Source of the DNA: Muribaculum sp.
GTDB taxonomy: Bacteria; Bacteroidota; Bacteroidia; Bacteroidales; Muribaculaceae
Direction: 5' to 3'
DNA length: 54,544 nucleotides
NCBI GenBank assembly: GCA_023666965.1
Contig: JAMPAZ010000001.1
Coordinates: 110,579 to 165,122 of the forward strand
Under the pieces are notes generated by a model. It had not been told where the DNA came from, ran no database searches, and saw only the letters and a program-made list of their open reading frames with translations. The position numbers and the translations under genes were made by a program. Shown here piece after piece: positions 45,411 through 54,544 of the stretch. Position 1 is the stretch's first letter. Each line of letters starts with the position of its first letter.

Positions 45411-45423
45411 AACAGCTCAAATC

Positions 45424-45603
45424 ATGGCAAAAATCAAAATTACCCAAATAAAGAGCCGTATCAATGCTCCGAAGGTGCAGAAGCTCACTTTGGATGCGCT
45501 CGGCCTTAAGAAAATGCATCACTCTGTGATAAAGGAAGACAATCCTTCAGTGATGGGAATGGTTAACCGTGTTCGCCACCTCGTAGAAGTGACTAACGCA
45601 TAA
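45424..45603 (+). CDS. rpmD: 50S ribosomal protein uL30
   Basis: 59 residues from the ATG at 45424 (MAKIKITQIKSRI); an upstream in-frame GTG-type start at 45376 lies inside rpsE and adds residues unlike uL30. Also visible are ALGLKKMHHSVIKED and MVNRVRHLVEVTNA. Not all bacteria have it; its presence between rpsE and rplO is normal. Confidence 0.95.
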   Translation: MAKIKITQIKSRINAPKVQKLTLDALGLKKMHHSVIKEDNPSVMGMVNRVRHLVEVTNA

Positions 45604-45617
45604 TTTCTTTTAAGATT

Positions 45618-46064
45618 ATGGAATTAAACAATATTCATCCCTCGGTAGGTTCTAATAAGAAGAAACGCCGTATAGGCCGTGGTGCCGGTTCAGGGCGTGG
45701 TGGAACGTCTACCCGTGGGCACAAGGGTGCAAAATCCCGTTCCGGTTACAAGTCTAAAGTGGGCTTCGAAGGTGGACAGATGCCTTTACAGCGTCGTCTG
45801 CCCAAGTTCGGCTTTAAGAATTTCAACCGTGTAGAGTATAAAGCCGTTAACATCGGTGACCTCGAGACTTTGGCAGCCGCCAAGAACCTCGAAAAGATCG
45901 GTCTTGACGAACTTCGTGCCGCAGGTGTTGTTTCCGGCAACGAACTCGTAAAGGTATTGGCAAAGGGTGCGCTGACCCGCGCTCTGACAGTTGAAGCCAA
46001 TGCGTTCTCTCAGGCCGCTCAGAAAGCAATCGAGGCAGCCGGTGGTTCAATCGCTAAAGTATAA
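45618..46064 (+). CDS. rplO: 50S ribosomal protein uL15
   Basis: 148 residues. The Gly/Arg/Lys-rich extension KKKRRIGRGAGSGRGGTSTR, then GGQMPLQRRLPKFGFKN and the folded C-terminal domain match uL15, a late 50S assembly protein. secY follows by five bases, the usual order. Confidence 0.97.
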   Translation: MELNNIHPSVGSNKKKRRIGRGAGSGRGGTSTRGHKGAKSRSGYKSKVGFEGGQMPLQRRLPKFGFKNFNRVEYKAVNIGDLETLAAAKNLEKIGLDELRAAGVVSGNELVKVLAKGALTRALTVEANAFSQAAQKAIEAAGGSIAKV

Positions 46065-46069
46065 TTATA

Positions 46070-47425
46070 ATGAGATTTGTTCAGACATTAAAGAATATTT
46101 GGACAATCGAAGAGCTCCGTAAGCGACTCCTTGTAACATTCCTTTTGGTATTCATTTACCGATTGGGATGTTACATCGTGCTTCCCGGTTTTCACCCGGA
46201 CGACCTCGACGCATTGGCCCGCTTCACTCAAGGTAGCGGTCTGATGCAGCTCCTCGATATGTTCTCCGGCGGCGCTTTCTCTCAGGCCTCCATCTTCGCA
46301 TTGGGTATCATGCCTTACATCACCGCGTCAATCGTGATTCAGTTGCTCGGCATGGTAGTTCCTTCGTTCCAGAAGATGCAGCGTGAGGGCGAGAGCGGAC
46401 GTCAGAAATTGAGCCAGTATACTCGCTATTTGACAGTGGCCATCCTAATTGTTCAAGGTATCGCTTACTTGATTAACCTCCAGGCTCAGATTAACGGAGC
46501 CAGCGCAGGTTCGGGTAAGGAACTCCACATGGGTGCTATGATGATTGCGTTCCTGGTGATTATTCTGGCGGCCGGTTCGATGTTCATCATGTGGCTCGGC
46601 GAGCGCATCACCGATCGCGGTATCGGCAATGGCATCTCGTTGATAATCATGGTGGGTATTATAGCCAGGCTTCCGCAGGCTCTTTATTATGAGTTTGTCA
46701 GCCGTCTGCCCGACTCAACCGGTTCGTCCGGCGGTCTCGTGATGTTCCTCGTAGAGCTCATACTGCTCTTCGCAGTGACAGTCGGTGCAGTTCTCCTCGT
46801 GCAGGGTACTCGAAAGGTGCCTGTACAGTATGCAAAGCGTATTGTCGGCAACCGCCAGTATGGAGGTGCCCGTCAGTATATACCTCTAAAAGTTAATGCC
46901 GCCGGTGTGATGCCTATCATTTTTGCTCAGGCGATTATGTTTATTCCTATCACCTTGGCCGGATTTGGCTCGCAGCATGGTGGATTCTTCGGCGCATTTT
47001 CGGACATCAACGGTTGGGCTTACAACATCGTTTACTTCATCCTTATTGTGCTGTTTACATATTTCTATACAGCTGTGACTGTCCGCCCGATGGACATGGC
47101 TGAGAATTTGAAGCGCAATAATGGCTTTATCCCCGGTGTAAAGCCCGGCAAGAAGACAGTAGATTATCTCGACTCGATTATGTCGCGTATCACTCTTCCG
47201 GGTTCTATCTTCCTCGGTATCGTTGCTGTTATGCCGGCTTTTGCCCGCGTGTTCGGTGTAAGCCAGAATTTCGCCCAGTTCTTTGGAGGTACATCATTGC
47301 TTATTTTGGTAGGTGTAGTTCTTGACACTCTTCAGCAGATTGAATCGCATTTGATGATGCATCACTACGATGGTCTGATGAAGGACGGTAAGATTAAGGG
47401 CCGCACTACCGGTAGCGCATATTGA
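46070..47425 (+). CDS. secY: Protein translocase subunit SecY
   Basis: 451 residues with about ten membrane helices. It forms the protein-conducting channel in the inner membrane with SecE and SecG. GIMPYITASIVIQLLGMVVP (helix 2 region), ERITDRGIGNGISLIIMVGI and GTRKVPVQYAKRIVGNRQYG are conserved. adk, which follows secY in many bacteria, is absent; map follows instead after 31 bases. Confidence 0.97.
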   Translation: MRFVQTLKNIWTIEELRKRLLVTFLLVFIYRLGCYIVLPGFHPDDLDALARFTQGSGLMQLLDMFSGGAFSQASIFALGIMPYITASIVIQLLGMVVPSFQKMQREGESGRQKLSQYTRYLTVAILIVQGIAYLINLQAQINGASAGSGKELHMGAMMIAFLVIILAAGSMFIMWLGERITDRGIGNGISLIIMVGIIARLPQALYYEFVSRLPDSTGSSGGLVMFLVELILLFAVTVGAVLLVQGTRKVPVQYAKRIVGNRQYGGARQYIPLKVNAAGVMPIIFAQAIMFIPITLAGFGSQHGGFFGAFSDINGWAYNIVYFILIVLFTYFYTAVTVRPMDMAENLKRNNGFIPGVKPGKKTVDYLDSIMSRITLPGSIFLGIVAVMPAFARVFGVSQNFAQFFGGTSLLILVGVVLDTLQQIESHLMMHHYDGLMKDGKIKGRTTGSAY

Positions 47426-47456
47426 TAATCGCATAAAAGCTATTTAAGTCAAATAA

Positions 47457-48239
47457 ATGATCTATCTTAAGACACCTGAAGAATTAGCTTTAATGCGGGA
47501 TGCTTGTGATCTCGTGAGTCGCACGCTGGCTGAAGTCGCCAAGCATGTGGCTCCGGGAGTCACTACATTTAAGCTTGACAATATAGCCCGCGAGTTTATC
47601 CGCGACAATGGCGGACATCCTGCTTGTTTGGGCTATGGAGGCTTTCCCGCTACGCTGTGTATCGAGGTCAATGAGGTAGTGGTGCATGGATTCCCTTCAA
47701 ATTATACTCTTCGAGAAGGAGACATCGTCGGAATAGACACTGTGACGGAGTTAAACGGGTATAACGGTGATTCTTGTTATACCTTCGCTGTCGGGGAGGT
47801 TAAACCGGAAGTGATGAATCTGTTGAAGGTGACAAAGGAATCTTTGTACAAGGGTATCGAGGCTTGTAAGGTCGGTAACCGCATCGGCGATGTATCCAAT
47901 GCCGTCCAAACTTATTGCGAACGTCATGGATATTCAATTGTGCGGGAAATGTGCGGTCACGGAATAGGCCGGTCAATGCATGAGGATCCTGAGGTGCCGA
48001 ATTATGGCAGGAAGGGTAGCGGAGCTTTGATAAAGAACGGTATGTGTATATGCATAGAGCCAATGGTCAACATCGGTAAACGCAACATCGTTATCGAAAA
48101 GGATGGATGGACGTGCAGAACTCGCGATCGGCAGCCATCGGCTCATTACGAGCATACCGTTGCTATGATTGACGGAAAGACCGAGATTCTTACTACGTTT
48201 GACTATATCGAAGAAGTGTTAAAAGAAAGAGCAATTTAA
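47457..48239 (+). CDS. map: Methionine aminopeptidase, type I
   Basis: 260 residues. It removes the initiator methionine. The metal ligands are seen in VGIDTVTELNGYNGDSCYTF (two Asp), EMCGHGIGRSMHEDP (His), IEPMVNIG (Glu) and the final EHTVAM (Glu). One of the conserved positions reads DTVTELNGYNGD, where many enzymes have DxxxxxxGxxGD, so it is intact. It belongs to the spc part of the block. Confidence 0.97.
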   Translation: MIYLKTPEELALMRDACDLVSRTLAEVAKHVAPGVTTFKLDNIAREFIRDNGGHPACLGYGGFPATLCIEVNEVVVHGFPSNYTLREGDIVGIDTVTELNGYNGDSCYTFAVGEVKPEVMNLLKVTKESLYKGIEACKVGNRIGDVSNAVQTYCERHGYSIVREMCGHGIGRSMHEDPEVPNYGRKGSGALIKNGMCICIEPMVNIGKRNIVIEKDGWTCRTRDRQPSAHYEHTVAMIDGKTEILTTFDYIEEVLKERAI

Positions 48240-48248
48240 ACTTATTTT

Positions 48249-48467
48249 ATGGCAAAACAAGCTGCAATAGAACAAGACGGAACCATAGTCGAGGCCTTAA
48301 GCAATGCTATGTTCCGGGTGGAGTTGGAAAACGGCCACGAAATCACAGCGCATATATCCGGTAAGATGCGGATGCATTACATCAGAATTCTCCCGGGCGA
48401 TAAGGTTCGTGTCGAAATGTCCCCATACGACTTGTCCAAAGGCAGAATCGCATTTAGATACAAATAA
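48249..48467 (+). CDS. infA: Translation initiation factor IF-1
   Basis: 72 residues, the exact family length. [20 protein letters not shown] and [20 protein letters not shown] match IF-1, which occupies the 30S A site during initiation. Located between map and rpmJ, as in many non-gamma bacteria. Confidence 0.98.
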   Translation: MAKQAAIEQDGTIVEALSNAMFRVELENGHEITAHISGKMRMHYIRILPGDKVRVEMSPYDLSKGRIAFRYK

Positions 48468-48482
48468 TAAAAGCAAAAAGAT

Positions 48483-48599
48483 ATGAAAGTTAGAGCGTCA
48501 ATTAAGAAGCGCACCCCGGACAGCAAGATTGTCCGTCGCAAGGGTCGTCTGTATGTAATCAATAAGAAAAATCCTAAGTACAAGCAACGTCAAGGATAA
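48483..48599 (+). CDS. rpmJ: 50S ribosomal protein bL36, zinc-free form
   Basis: A 38-residue reading frame that short-ORF cut-offs easily miss: [20 protein letters not shown], then [18 protein letters not shown]. The start and end are the standard bL36 ends. The four zinc ligands of the canonical form (three Cys and a His) are all absent, so this is the C-minus type that needs no zinc. It lies 15 bases after infA and 35 before rpsM. Confidence 0.96.
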   Translation: MKVRASIKKRTPDSKIVRRKGRLYVINKKNPKYKQRQG

Positions 48600-48605
48600 T
48601 TTTTG

Positions 48606-48613
48606 TAACTTTG
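48606..48613 (+). promoter_or_regulatory. Candidate internal promoter before rpsM (alpha part)
   Basis: TAACTTTG, a perfect TAnnTTTG, in the 35-base gap between rpmJ and rpsM, with the rpsM ATG 21 bases downstream. No clear TTTG lies at -33. It is the only such box I find in a gap inside the ribosomal block. Confidence 0.4.
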
Positions 48614-48634
48614 CAGAAAATTTAGTCAAATAAT

Positions 48635-49015
48635 ATGGCAGTTAGAATAGTGGGAGTTGACCTCCCCCAAAACAAAAGAGGTGAAATCGCCTTGACTTAT
48701 ATCTTCGGCATCGGCCGTAGCGCGGCTAAATCGATCCTTGAAAAGGCCGGAGTGGATAAAGATATCAAAGTAAAAGACTGGACTGATGCCCAGGCAGCCG
48801 CTGTACGTGAAGAGATCGGAGCCAACTACAAGGTAGAGGGTGATCTCCGCAGCGAGATTCAGCTTAACATAAAGCGACTGATGGACATCGGTTGCTATCG
48901 CGGTATCCGCCATCGTATCGGTCTGCCTGTTCGCGGTCAGAGCACCAAGAACAATGCTCGTACCCGCAAAGGCCGCAAGAAAACAGTCGCTAATAAGAAG
49001 AAAGCTACAAAATAA
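48635..49015 (+). CDS. rpsM: 30S ribosomal protein uS13
   Basis: 126 residues. [40 protein letters not shown] and the Lys-rich end [17 protein letters not shown] match uS13, which forms bridges between the 30S head and the 50S. Possibly expressed from its own promoter as well as from the long transcript. Confidence 0.98.
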   Translation: MAVRIVGVDLPQNKRGEIALTYIFGIGRSAAKSILEKAGVDKDIKVKDWTDAQAAAVREEIGANYKVEGDLRSEIQLNIKRLMDIGCYRGIRHRIGLPVRGQSTKNNARTRKGRKKTVANKKKATK

Positions 49016-49024
49016 TAAATTAGT

Positions 49025-49414
49025 ATGGCAAAAAAGACAGTCGCAGCAAAGAAGAGAAACGTTAAAGTTGACGCTAACGGTCAGCTTCATGTACACTCAT
49101 CTTTTAACAACATTATCGTGTGCTTAGCCAATTCAGAAGGTCAGGTGATCTCTTGGTCAAGCGCAGGTAAGATGGGCTTCCGTGGCTCAAAAAAGAACAC
49201 TCCTTACGCTGCTCAGATGGCGGCTCAGGATTGTGCCAAGGTCGCTTACGACCTCGGTCTGCGTAAAGTGAAAGCTTATGTTAAGGGTCCGGGCAACGGA
49301 CGTGAGTCGGCAATCCGTACCGTACACGGAGCCGGCATCGAGGTAACTGAAATCGTTGACGTTACTCCGCTTCCGCATAACGGATGTCGTCCTCCGAAGC
49401 GCCGTCGCGTATAA
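49025..49414 (+). CDS. rpsK: 30S ribosomal protein uS11
   Basis: 129 residues. [40 protein letters not shown] and [18 protein letters not shown] at the end match uS11, which lines the E-site platform. It is followed by a 162-base leader-like gap before rpsD. Confidence 0.98.
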   Translation: MAKKTVAAKKRNVKVDANGQLHVHSSFNNIIVCLANSEGQVISWSSAGKMGFRGSKKNTPYAAQMAAQDCAKVAYDLGLRKVKAYVKGPGNGRESAIRTVHGAGIEVTEIVDVTPLPHNGCRPPKRRRV

Positions 49415-49492
49415 TAATCTCTTAACACTCTACTTTCAACTTTAAATTTCTATAATCCGGATGTCGTTTCATGCACCTTTTGAATGTGAATA

Positions 49493-49545
49493 GACTGCAA
49501 TTTCATCACCTCTCTGCAGTCGCGGCTGCACTAAGATAGATGCAG
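49493..49545 (+). promoter_or_regulatory. Leader before rpsD with mutually exclusive pairings
   Basis: GACTGCA (49493-49499) can pair with TGCAGTC (49515-49521); the same TGCAG can instead pair with CTGCA (49526-49530), and that CTGCA can also pair with TGCAG (49541-49545). Alternative folds just before rpsD suit feedback by S4, which controls its own synthesis in other bacteria. The whole 49415-49576 gap has no ORF or TAnnTTTG box. Confidence 0.4.
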
Positions 49546-49576
49546 GAAGCGTATTCCTAATTAAGACAATTCCAAA

Positions 49577-50182
49577 ATGGCAAGATATACTGGACCAAAA
49601 ACAAAGATTGCTCGCAAATTCGGCGAGCCCATCTTCGGACCTGACAAAGTTCTCGCTCATAAGAACTATCCTCCCGGACAGCATGGCGTTAACAAGCGCC
49701 GCAAGACTTCCGAGTATGGCGTTCAGCTCCGAGAAAAACAAAAAGCTAAGTATACTTACGGCGTTCTGGAGAAGCAATTCCATAACCTCTTTGAGCGTGC
49801 ATCCCGCACTAAGGGTATCACAGGTGAGGTTTTGTTGCAACTTCTTGAATCGCGTCTTGACAATGTAGTTTATCGTTTGGGTATGGCTCCTACACGCGCG
49901 GCCGCTCGCCAGCTCGTGCTTCACCGCCATGTCACAGTTAACGGTGCTGTAGTTAACGTAGCCTCTTATCAGGTACTCCCCGGCGACGTTGTAGGTGTCC
50001 GCGAGCGTTCTAAGTCGCTCGAAGTCATCGCTGACGCTCTTGCAGGTTTCAACCATAGCAAATATCCTTGGCTTGAGTGGGATGAATCTCTTAAGGCAGG
50101 TAAACTGCTGCATGTTCCTACCCGCGAAGATATTCCTGAAAACATCAAGGAGCAGTTAATCGTCGAGTTGTATTCTAAGTAA
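49577..50182 (+). CDS. rpsD: 30S ribosomal protein uS4
   Basis: 201 residues. [20 protein letters not shown], then the S4 RNA-binding domain (about residues 92-155, [20 protein letters not shown] and [15 protein letters not shown]). uS4 starts 30S assembly and affects accuracy. The N-terminal zinc cysteines of some uS4 are absent. Confidence 0.98.
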   Translation: MARYTGPKTKIARKFGEPIFGPDKVLAHKNYPPGQHGVNKRRKTSEYGVQLREKQKAKYTYGVLEKQFHNLFERASRTKGITGEVLLQLLESRLDNVVYRLGMAPTRAAARQLVLHRHVTVNGAVVNVASYQVLPGDVVGVRERSKSLEVIADALAGFNHSKYPWLEWDESLKAGKLLHVPTREDIPENIKEQLIVELYSK

Positions 50183-50201
50183 TCTTATAAAACGTAGATC
50201 C

Positions 50202-51194
50202 ATGGCTATTTTAGCATTTCAGAAACCTGACAAAGTTGTCATGTTGGAGGCCGATAACTTTTTCGGTAAATTCGAGTTCAAGCCATTGGAGCCTGGATAT
50301 GGTATCACTGTAGGCAATGCCCTGCGTCGCATCCTCCTTTCTTCATTGGAGGGTTTTGCCATATCCTCTATCCGCATCGATGGCGTCAAGCATGAGTTCG
50401 ACACGATTCCCGGTGTTAAGGAAGATGTCACTAACATCATTCTTAATCTGAAGAAGGTTGACCTCAAGCAGACCGTAGAAGGAACCGAAAACGAAAAGGC
50501 AACAATTACTGTGTCGGGGCAGGAGGTGTTCAAGGCCGGTGACATTGGCAATGTTCTTTCCGGATTTGAGGTTCTCAATCCAGAGCAGGTCATTTGTCAT
50601 TTGGATCCCAACGCAAGTTTCCAGCTTGAACTTACTATCAATAAAGGCCGCGGTTGGGTTCCCGCCGAAGAGAATGCTTCGCCCGCAGATGCAATCGATG
50701 TGATTGCTATCGACTCAATCTATACGCCGATTAAGAACGTAAAGTACACAGTTGAAAATTTCCGTGTCGACCAAAAGACCGACTACGAAAAACTGATTAT
50801 TGAGATTACAACTAACGGTTCAATCCTGCCTAAAGACGCTCTTAAGGAAGCCGCCAAGATACTGATTTACCACTTCATGCTTTTCTCCGACGAGAAAATC
50901 ACTCTCGAGACAACTGAAAGCGACACTAACGAGGAATTTGACGAAGAAGTATTGCGTATGCGTCAGCTTCTTAAGTCGAAACTTGTCGATATGGATCTTT
51001 CTGTTCGTGCTCTTAATTGTTTGAAGTCAGCCGAGGTAGAGACACTCGGTGAGCTTGTAGTGTTCAATAAGACTGACCTCCTTAAGTTCCGTAATTTTGG
51101 TAAGAAGTCGCTGACAGAGCTTGACGAGCTTCTTGCCAATCTTAATTTGTCCTTCGGTATGGACATTTCAAAGTATAAATTAGATAAAGAGTAA
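50202..51194 (+). CDS. rpoA: RNA polymerase subunit alpha
   Basis: 330 residues. The N-terminal assembly domain has [19 protein letters not shown] and [20 protein letters not shown]; the C-terminal domain that binds UP elements and activators is [20 protein letters not shown] and [20 protein letters not shown]. It starts 19 bases after rpsD and is followed by rplQ after six, the typical end of an alpha operon. Confidence 0.98.
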   Translation: MAILAFQKPDKVVMLEADNFFGKFEFKPLEPGYGITVGNALRRILLSSLEGFAISSIRIDGVKHEFDTIPGVKEDVTNIILNLKKVDLKQTVEGTENEKATITVSGQEVFKAGDIGNVLSGFEVLNPEQVICHLDPNASFQLELTINKGRGWVPAEENASPADAIDVIAIDSIYTPIKNVKYTVENFRVDQKTDYEKLIIEITTNGSILPKDALKEAAKILIYHFMLFSDEKITLETTESDTNEEFDEEVLRMRQLLKSKLVDMDLSVRALNCLKSAEVETLGELVVFNKTDLLKFRNFGKKSLTELDELLANLNLSFGMDISKYKLDKE

Positions 51195-51200
51195 TATACG

Positions 51201-51701
51201 ATGAGACATAATAAATCTTTCAACCATCTTGGTCGTAAAAAGGCTCACCGCGACGCTTTGCTCGCCAATATGACTATCTCGCTCATCATGCACAAGCGCA
51301 TCTATACCACTTTAGCTAAGGCTAAAGCTTTGCGCATGTATGCCGAGCCGCTCATCAACAGAGCAAAGGAAGACAACACTCCTAACCGTCGTCTTGTGTT
51401 CAGCCACTTGCAGAATAAGTATGCTGTCACTGAACTTTTCCGCGAAGTAGCACAGAAAATCGCAGACCGCAACGGTGGCTACACCCGCATCATCAAGACC
51501 GGCAACCGTCTTGGCGATAACGCAAAGACTTGCTTCATCGAGTTGGTAGACTACGATGAAAACATGATGAAGGAAAAGGGTGCCAAGAAGCAGGGTCGCA
51601 CGCGCCGTTCTCGCAAGTCGGCAGATAAGGCTCAGGCAGCTCCGGCCGAGCAGGCTCCTGTAGCTGAGGCTCCGGCAACAGAGGCGCCAGCCGCTGAATA
51701 A
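51201..51701 (+). CDS. rplQ: 50S ribosomal protein bL17 with an Ala/Pro/Glu tail
   Basis: 166 residues; the core (1-125, [40 protein letters not shown]) is normal, and the last 40 residues are a low-complexity tail ([20 protein letters not shown]) absent from short bL17 such as E. coli (127). Similar tails occur in Bacteroidetes relatives. bL17 lies at the tunnel exit. Final gene of the block. Confidence 0.97.
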   Translation: MRHNKSFNHLGRKKAHRDALLANMTISLIMHKRIYTTLAKAKALRMYAEPLINRAKEDNTPNRRLVFSHLQNKYAVTELFREVAQKIADRNGGYTRIIKTGNRLGDNAKTCFIELVDYDENMMKEKGAKKQGRTRRSRKSADKAQAAPAEQAPVAEAPATEAPAAE

Positions 51702-51743
51702 GCAATCTCGTCGGGAGCATTTGTCTCCCTTGCTTGCAGATAA

Positions 51744-51777
51744 AAATCGCTATGCCAAAATCGGCATGGCGATTTTT
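51744..51777 (+). terminator. Terminator of the ribosomal block
   Basis: AAATCGCTATGCC (51744-51756) pairs with GGCATGGCGATTT (51763-51775) including one U-G pair, loop AAAATC, followed by further T residues. It lies 42 bases after rplQ and directly before the eno promoter. Confidence 0.88.
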
Positions 51778-51796
51778 TGCATTCAATATATTTTTG

Positions 51797-51804
51797 TATC
51801 TTTG
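51797..51804 (+). promoter_or_regulatory. -7 box of the eno promoter
   Basis: TATCTTTG matches the consensus; TTTG at 51776-51779 is 17 bases upstream and overlaps the terminator tail. The eno leader would be about 50 bases. Confidence 0.6.
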
Positions 51805-51837
51805 CGAGTAGAAGAGATGACTTAATTCTTACTCTAA

Positions 51838-53151
<1,314 letters not shown>

Positions 53152-53213
53152 GTTTTCAGCATAGGCCAATAAAATAATGAGCATGACAGAAGTAGTCGTG
53201 TCGCGACGGCATT

Positions 53214-53290
53214 AAGCTTCTGAATAAACTCAGAAATTTAAAGCCGGGTAAATCATCTAGCGATCGATTTACCCGGCTTAATGTTTTTTT
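53214..53290 (+). repeat. Diverged family 1 copy acting as the eno terminator
   Basis: TTAAGCTTCTGAATAAACTC, then TTAAAGCCGGGTAAATC and the mirrored GATTTACCCGGCTT keep the order of the family 1 left half (GCTTCTGAAAGAAG, ATAGCCGGGTAAAG, CGATTTGCCCGGTT), without recognisable ends. The similarity is weak outside the hairpin. Confidence 0.45.
53241..53290 (+). terminator. eno terminator
   Basis: A perfect 14-bp stem AAGCCGGGTAAATC (53241-53254) with GATTTACCCGGCTT (53266-53279), an 11-base loop, then AATG and seven T residues. About 90 bases after the eno stop. Confidence 0.85.
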
Positions 53291-53354
53291 GTGAAAGCGT
53301 GCAGTCTATTGTAGCCTATCGGATGTGATGTCTTGTTAGTGCTGTGGCATGTTT

Positions 53355-54224
53355 TTATTGATTGAGTCTAACTACCCTGATTCCGTTTGCTGATCTGTTT
53401 TTCTTGAGATATTCCGAAAGAGGCAGTGAATCGACGATTACTTTGCCTGCTGCGGAAGATGCGTGCATAAGGTATGGTACACCGTCCTTTTTTACGATTA
53501 TCCCCAAGTGCTGTACGTCAAGGCCTGGTGTGCGGGTGGTAATGCAGATGATGTCCCCTGTCTTAAAAGCTTTGCTCGTTTCTTTACTTGCTATTCTGGA
53601 GGACTTTATGTATGGAAAGCGGTGGCGACGATATCCTATTTCTGCATTTCTCATCTTCTCATATTCGATCGAGTCGGTCAATGCGGGATATTTTTCGCGG
53701 TTTGTGCTGATAAAGTCAAGTGTTTTTTCTTGGTATTCGTATGCGGGAAATGTTGTTGTGGCTTCTTTTAAGTTGCCTCGATAAGCATTATCGACAATCC
53801 AGTCGCTGATATAGTGAAGCCGTGAGGAGTATCCGTCAATTTCGCCTTTGCGGTATCGCATACGCTGTAGGTTGTATACGAAGTCGCGCCATGACGTACG
53901 TCCTTCTCCGATAGTATATGCCATGGCAAGTACGTAGTCTACATAAGTCGTGCAGTCTACCTCGTCAATGTTTATGGTGAGCATTTCGGGTTCGATTTCG
54001 AGTGTGCCGCCTTTATACGGGGTTCCCAGCATCAGTTCGCCGATAAAGGCAACACGTGCTTCAGGTGAGGAGCTTCCGACGGCATCGTTTGCTTTAATCA
54101 GCATATTATTTATTTTTGTCGTGTCGGTCTTTTCGTCGTGGAAGCGTTGGCCGCTTATTGTGGCGGAGTTTGCCCCTAAGGCCATCGAACATAAAATGCA
54201 AGTCGACAGTATGATTCTTTTCAT
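53355..54224 (-). CDS. DUF1460 family protein, N-acetylmuramoyl-L-alanine amidase-like
   Basis: 289 residues with a signal peptide (cut after about residue 20, GANSA). DUF1460 proteins have an NlpC/P60-like papain fold. The probable nucleophile is Cys91 in NIDEVDCTTYVDYVLAMA, and the His is in LDVQHLGIIVKKDGV (about residue 236), with LMHASSAAGKVIVDS near the C-terminus. They are linked to peptidoglycan fragment cleavage in Bacteroidetes; the exact bond is not settled here. Single gene, convergent with eno, with a minus-strand promoter box at 54250-54257. Confidence 0.9.
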   Translation of the reverse strand: MKRIILSTCILCSMALGANSATISGQRFHDEKTDTTKINNMLIKANDAVGSSSPEARVAFIGELMLGTPYKGGTLEIEPEMLTINIDEVDCTTYVDYVLAMAYTIGEGRTSWRDFVYNLQRMRYRKGEIDGYSSRLHYISDWIVDNAYRGNLKEATTTFPAYEYQEKTLDFISTNREKYPALTDSIEYEKMRNAEIGYRRHRFPYIKSSRIASKETSKAFKTGDIICITTRTPGLDVQHLGIIVKKDGVPYLMHASSAAGKVIVDSLPLSEYLKKNRSANGIRVVRLNQ

Positions 54225-54249
54225 ATTTTGTTCTGTTTTGTTTCTTTCA

Positions 54250-54257
54250 CAAATTTA
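54250..54257 (-). promoter_or_regulatory. -7 box of the DUF1460 gene
   Basis: TAAATTTG on the minus strand, 26 bases before the ATG. Confidence 0.5.
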
Positions 54258-54544
54258 CGAAAAATCCCTAATTTGTACATATTAAAAGGGCGTTATTAAC
54301 AAGTTTGTCCCTTTGACGTGGCGATTTTTGGGTTTTAGAAGTGTGTGTAAATTCGAGAAGCTGGAGTGCGTAAGGGTGCAAAAGTTTTGTGCCAAGCTGA
54401 AAATGTTCGGTGGAATATAGTTAACAAAAGTTAAATATTTGAATTTATAATTTTCGTAATATGTTGTAAAACATGTTTTTCCGAAAATGTGGCGGTTTTG
54501 GACAGCCGACGGTGTGCGTGAGAAATTTGGCGGTTACAAAAGTT
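54258..54544. other. Right-end intergenic region without a gene
   Basis: About 290 bases to the window edge with no ORF that I would defend. GTGGCGATTTTTGG (54318-54331), GTGGCGGTTTTGGA and TTGGCGGTTACAAA near the end share a GGCG-(A/G)TT core, and an AT-rich stretch with GTTAACAAAAGTTAAA lies between. This could be the upstream region of a gene beyond the edge. Confidence 0.35.

Noticed and set aside
45376-45423. Upstream start for rpmD
   Set aside because: It lies within rpsE and the extra residues do not belong to uL30.
51744-51777. Long hairpin after rplQ considered as a small RNA
   Set aside because: Its position, perfect stem and T run directly after the last gene are fully explained by termination.

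Overview
The window is chromosomal DNA of a Bacteroidales bacterium, most probably of the Muribaculaceae/Bacteroidaceae neighbourhood (the family is an inference; the order is well supported). The support is a SusC/SusD pair, a Bacteroidetes-type omega subunit, DUF1460, BamD and PASTA proteins, many short D-rich lipoproteins, and repeated Bacteroidetes promoters (TAnnTTTG at -7, often TTTG about 20 bases upstream) instead of E. coli-type promoters. Shine-Dalgarno sequences are mostly absent.

Layout. 1-3.1 kb: start of rpsF (minus, cut by the window edge), gapA (minus), then mscL and a carboxynorspermidine synthase-type dehydrogenase (plus). 3.1-7.7 kb: a hypothetical gene, an M48 metalloprotease, a GatB/YqeY protein and serS, set among two families of short structured repeats and a transposase remnant. 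7.7-15.4 kb: an orphan SusC/SusD locus with two further lipoproteins and no visible hydrolase or regulator, closed by a repeat that supplies a terminator. 15.8-20.7 kb: envelope genes (ftsB-like, small membrane protein, coaX, an outer-membrane barrel, lptC, a CorC-like protein). 20.7-21.0 kb: a probable minus-strand non-coding RNA with its own promoter, long-range pairing and terminator. 21.2-24.5 kb: an opine-type dehydrogenase (minus), then a lipoprotein overlapping a PagL-like lipid A deacylase. 24.6-31.4 kb: minus-strand operons folK-tex-phosphoesterase-acyltransferase and rluD-PASTA (listed in map order). 31.6-33.2 kb: bamD, rpoZ, rpsO.

33.3-51.7 kb: one continuous plus-strand block joining the str, S10, spc and alpha operons, from rpsL to rplQ with fusA, secY, map, infA, rpmJ and rpoA. 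tuf and adk are missing from positions they occupy in some other bacteria. rpmJ (38 codons) is intact. A candidate internal promoter precedes rpsM and a leader with alternative pairings precedes rpsD. 51.8-54.2 kb: eno, then a DUF1460 amidase-like gene (minus).

Most genes are ordinary housekeeping genes. The most interesting material is between genes: a 266-bp miniature element with perfect 37-bp terminal inverted repeats (7102-7367); its relatives at 4101-4192 (touching a transposase remnant), 15445-15667 and 53214-53290; a second repeat family interleaved with it; and the RNA at 20.7-21.0 kb. I see no CRISPR array, tRNA, rRNA, prophage or complete insertion sequence.
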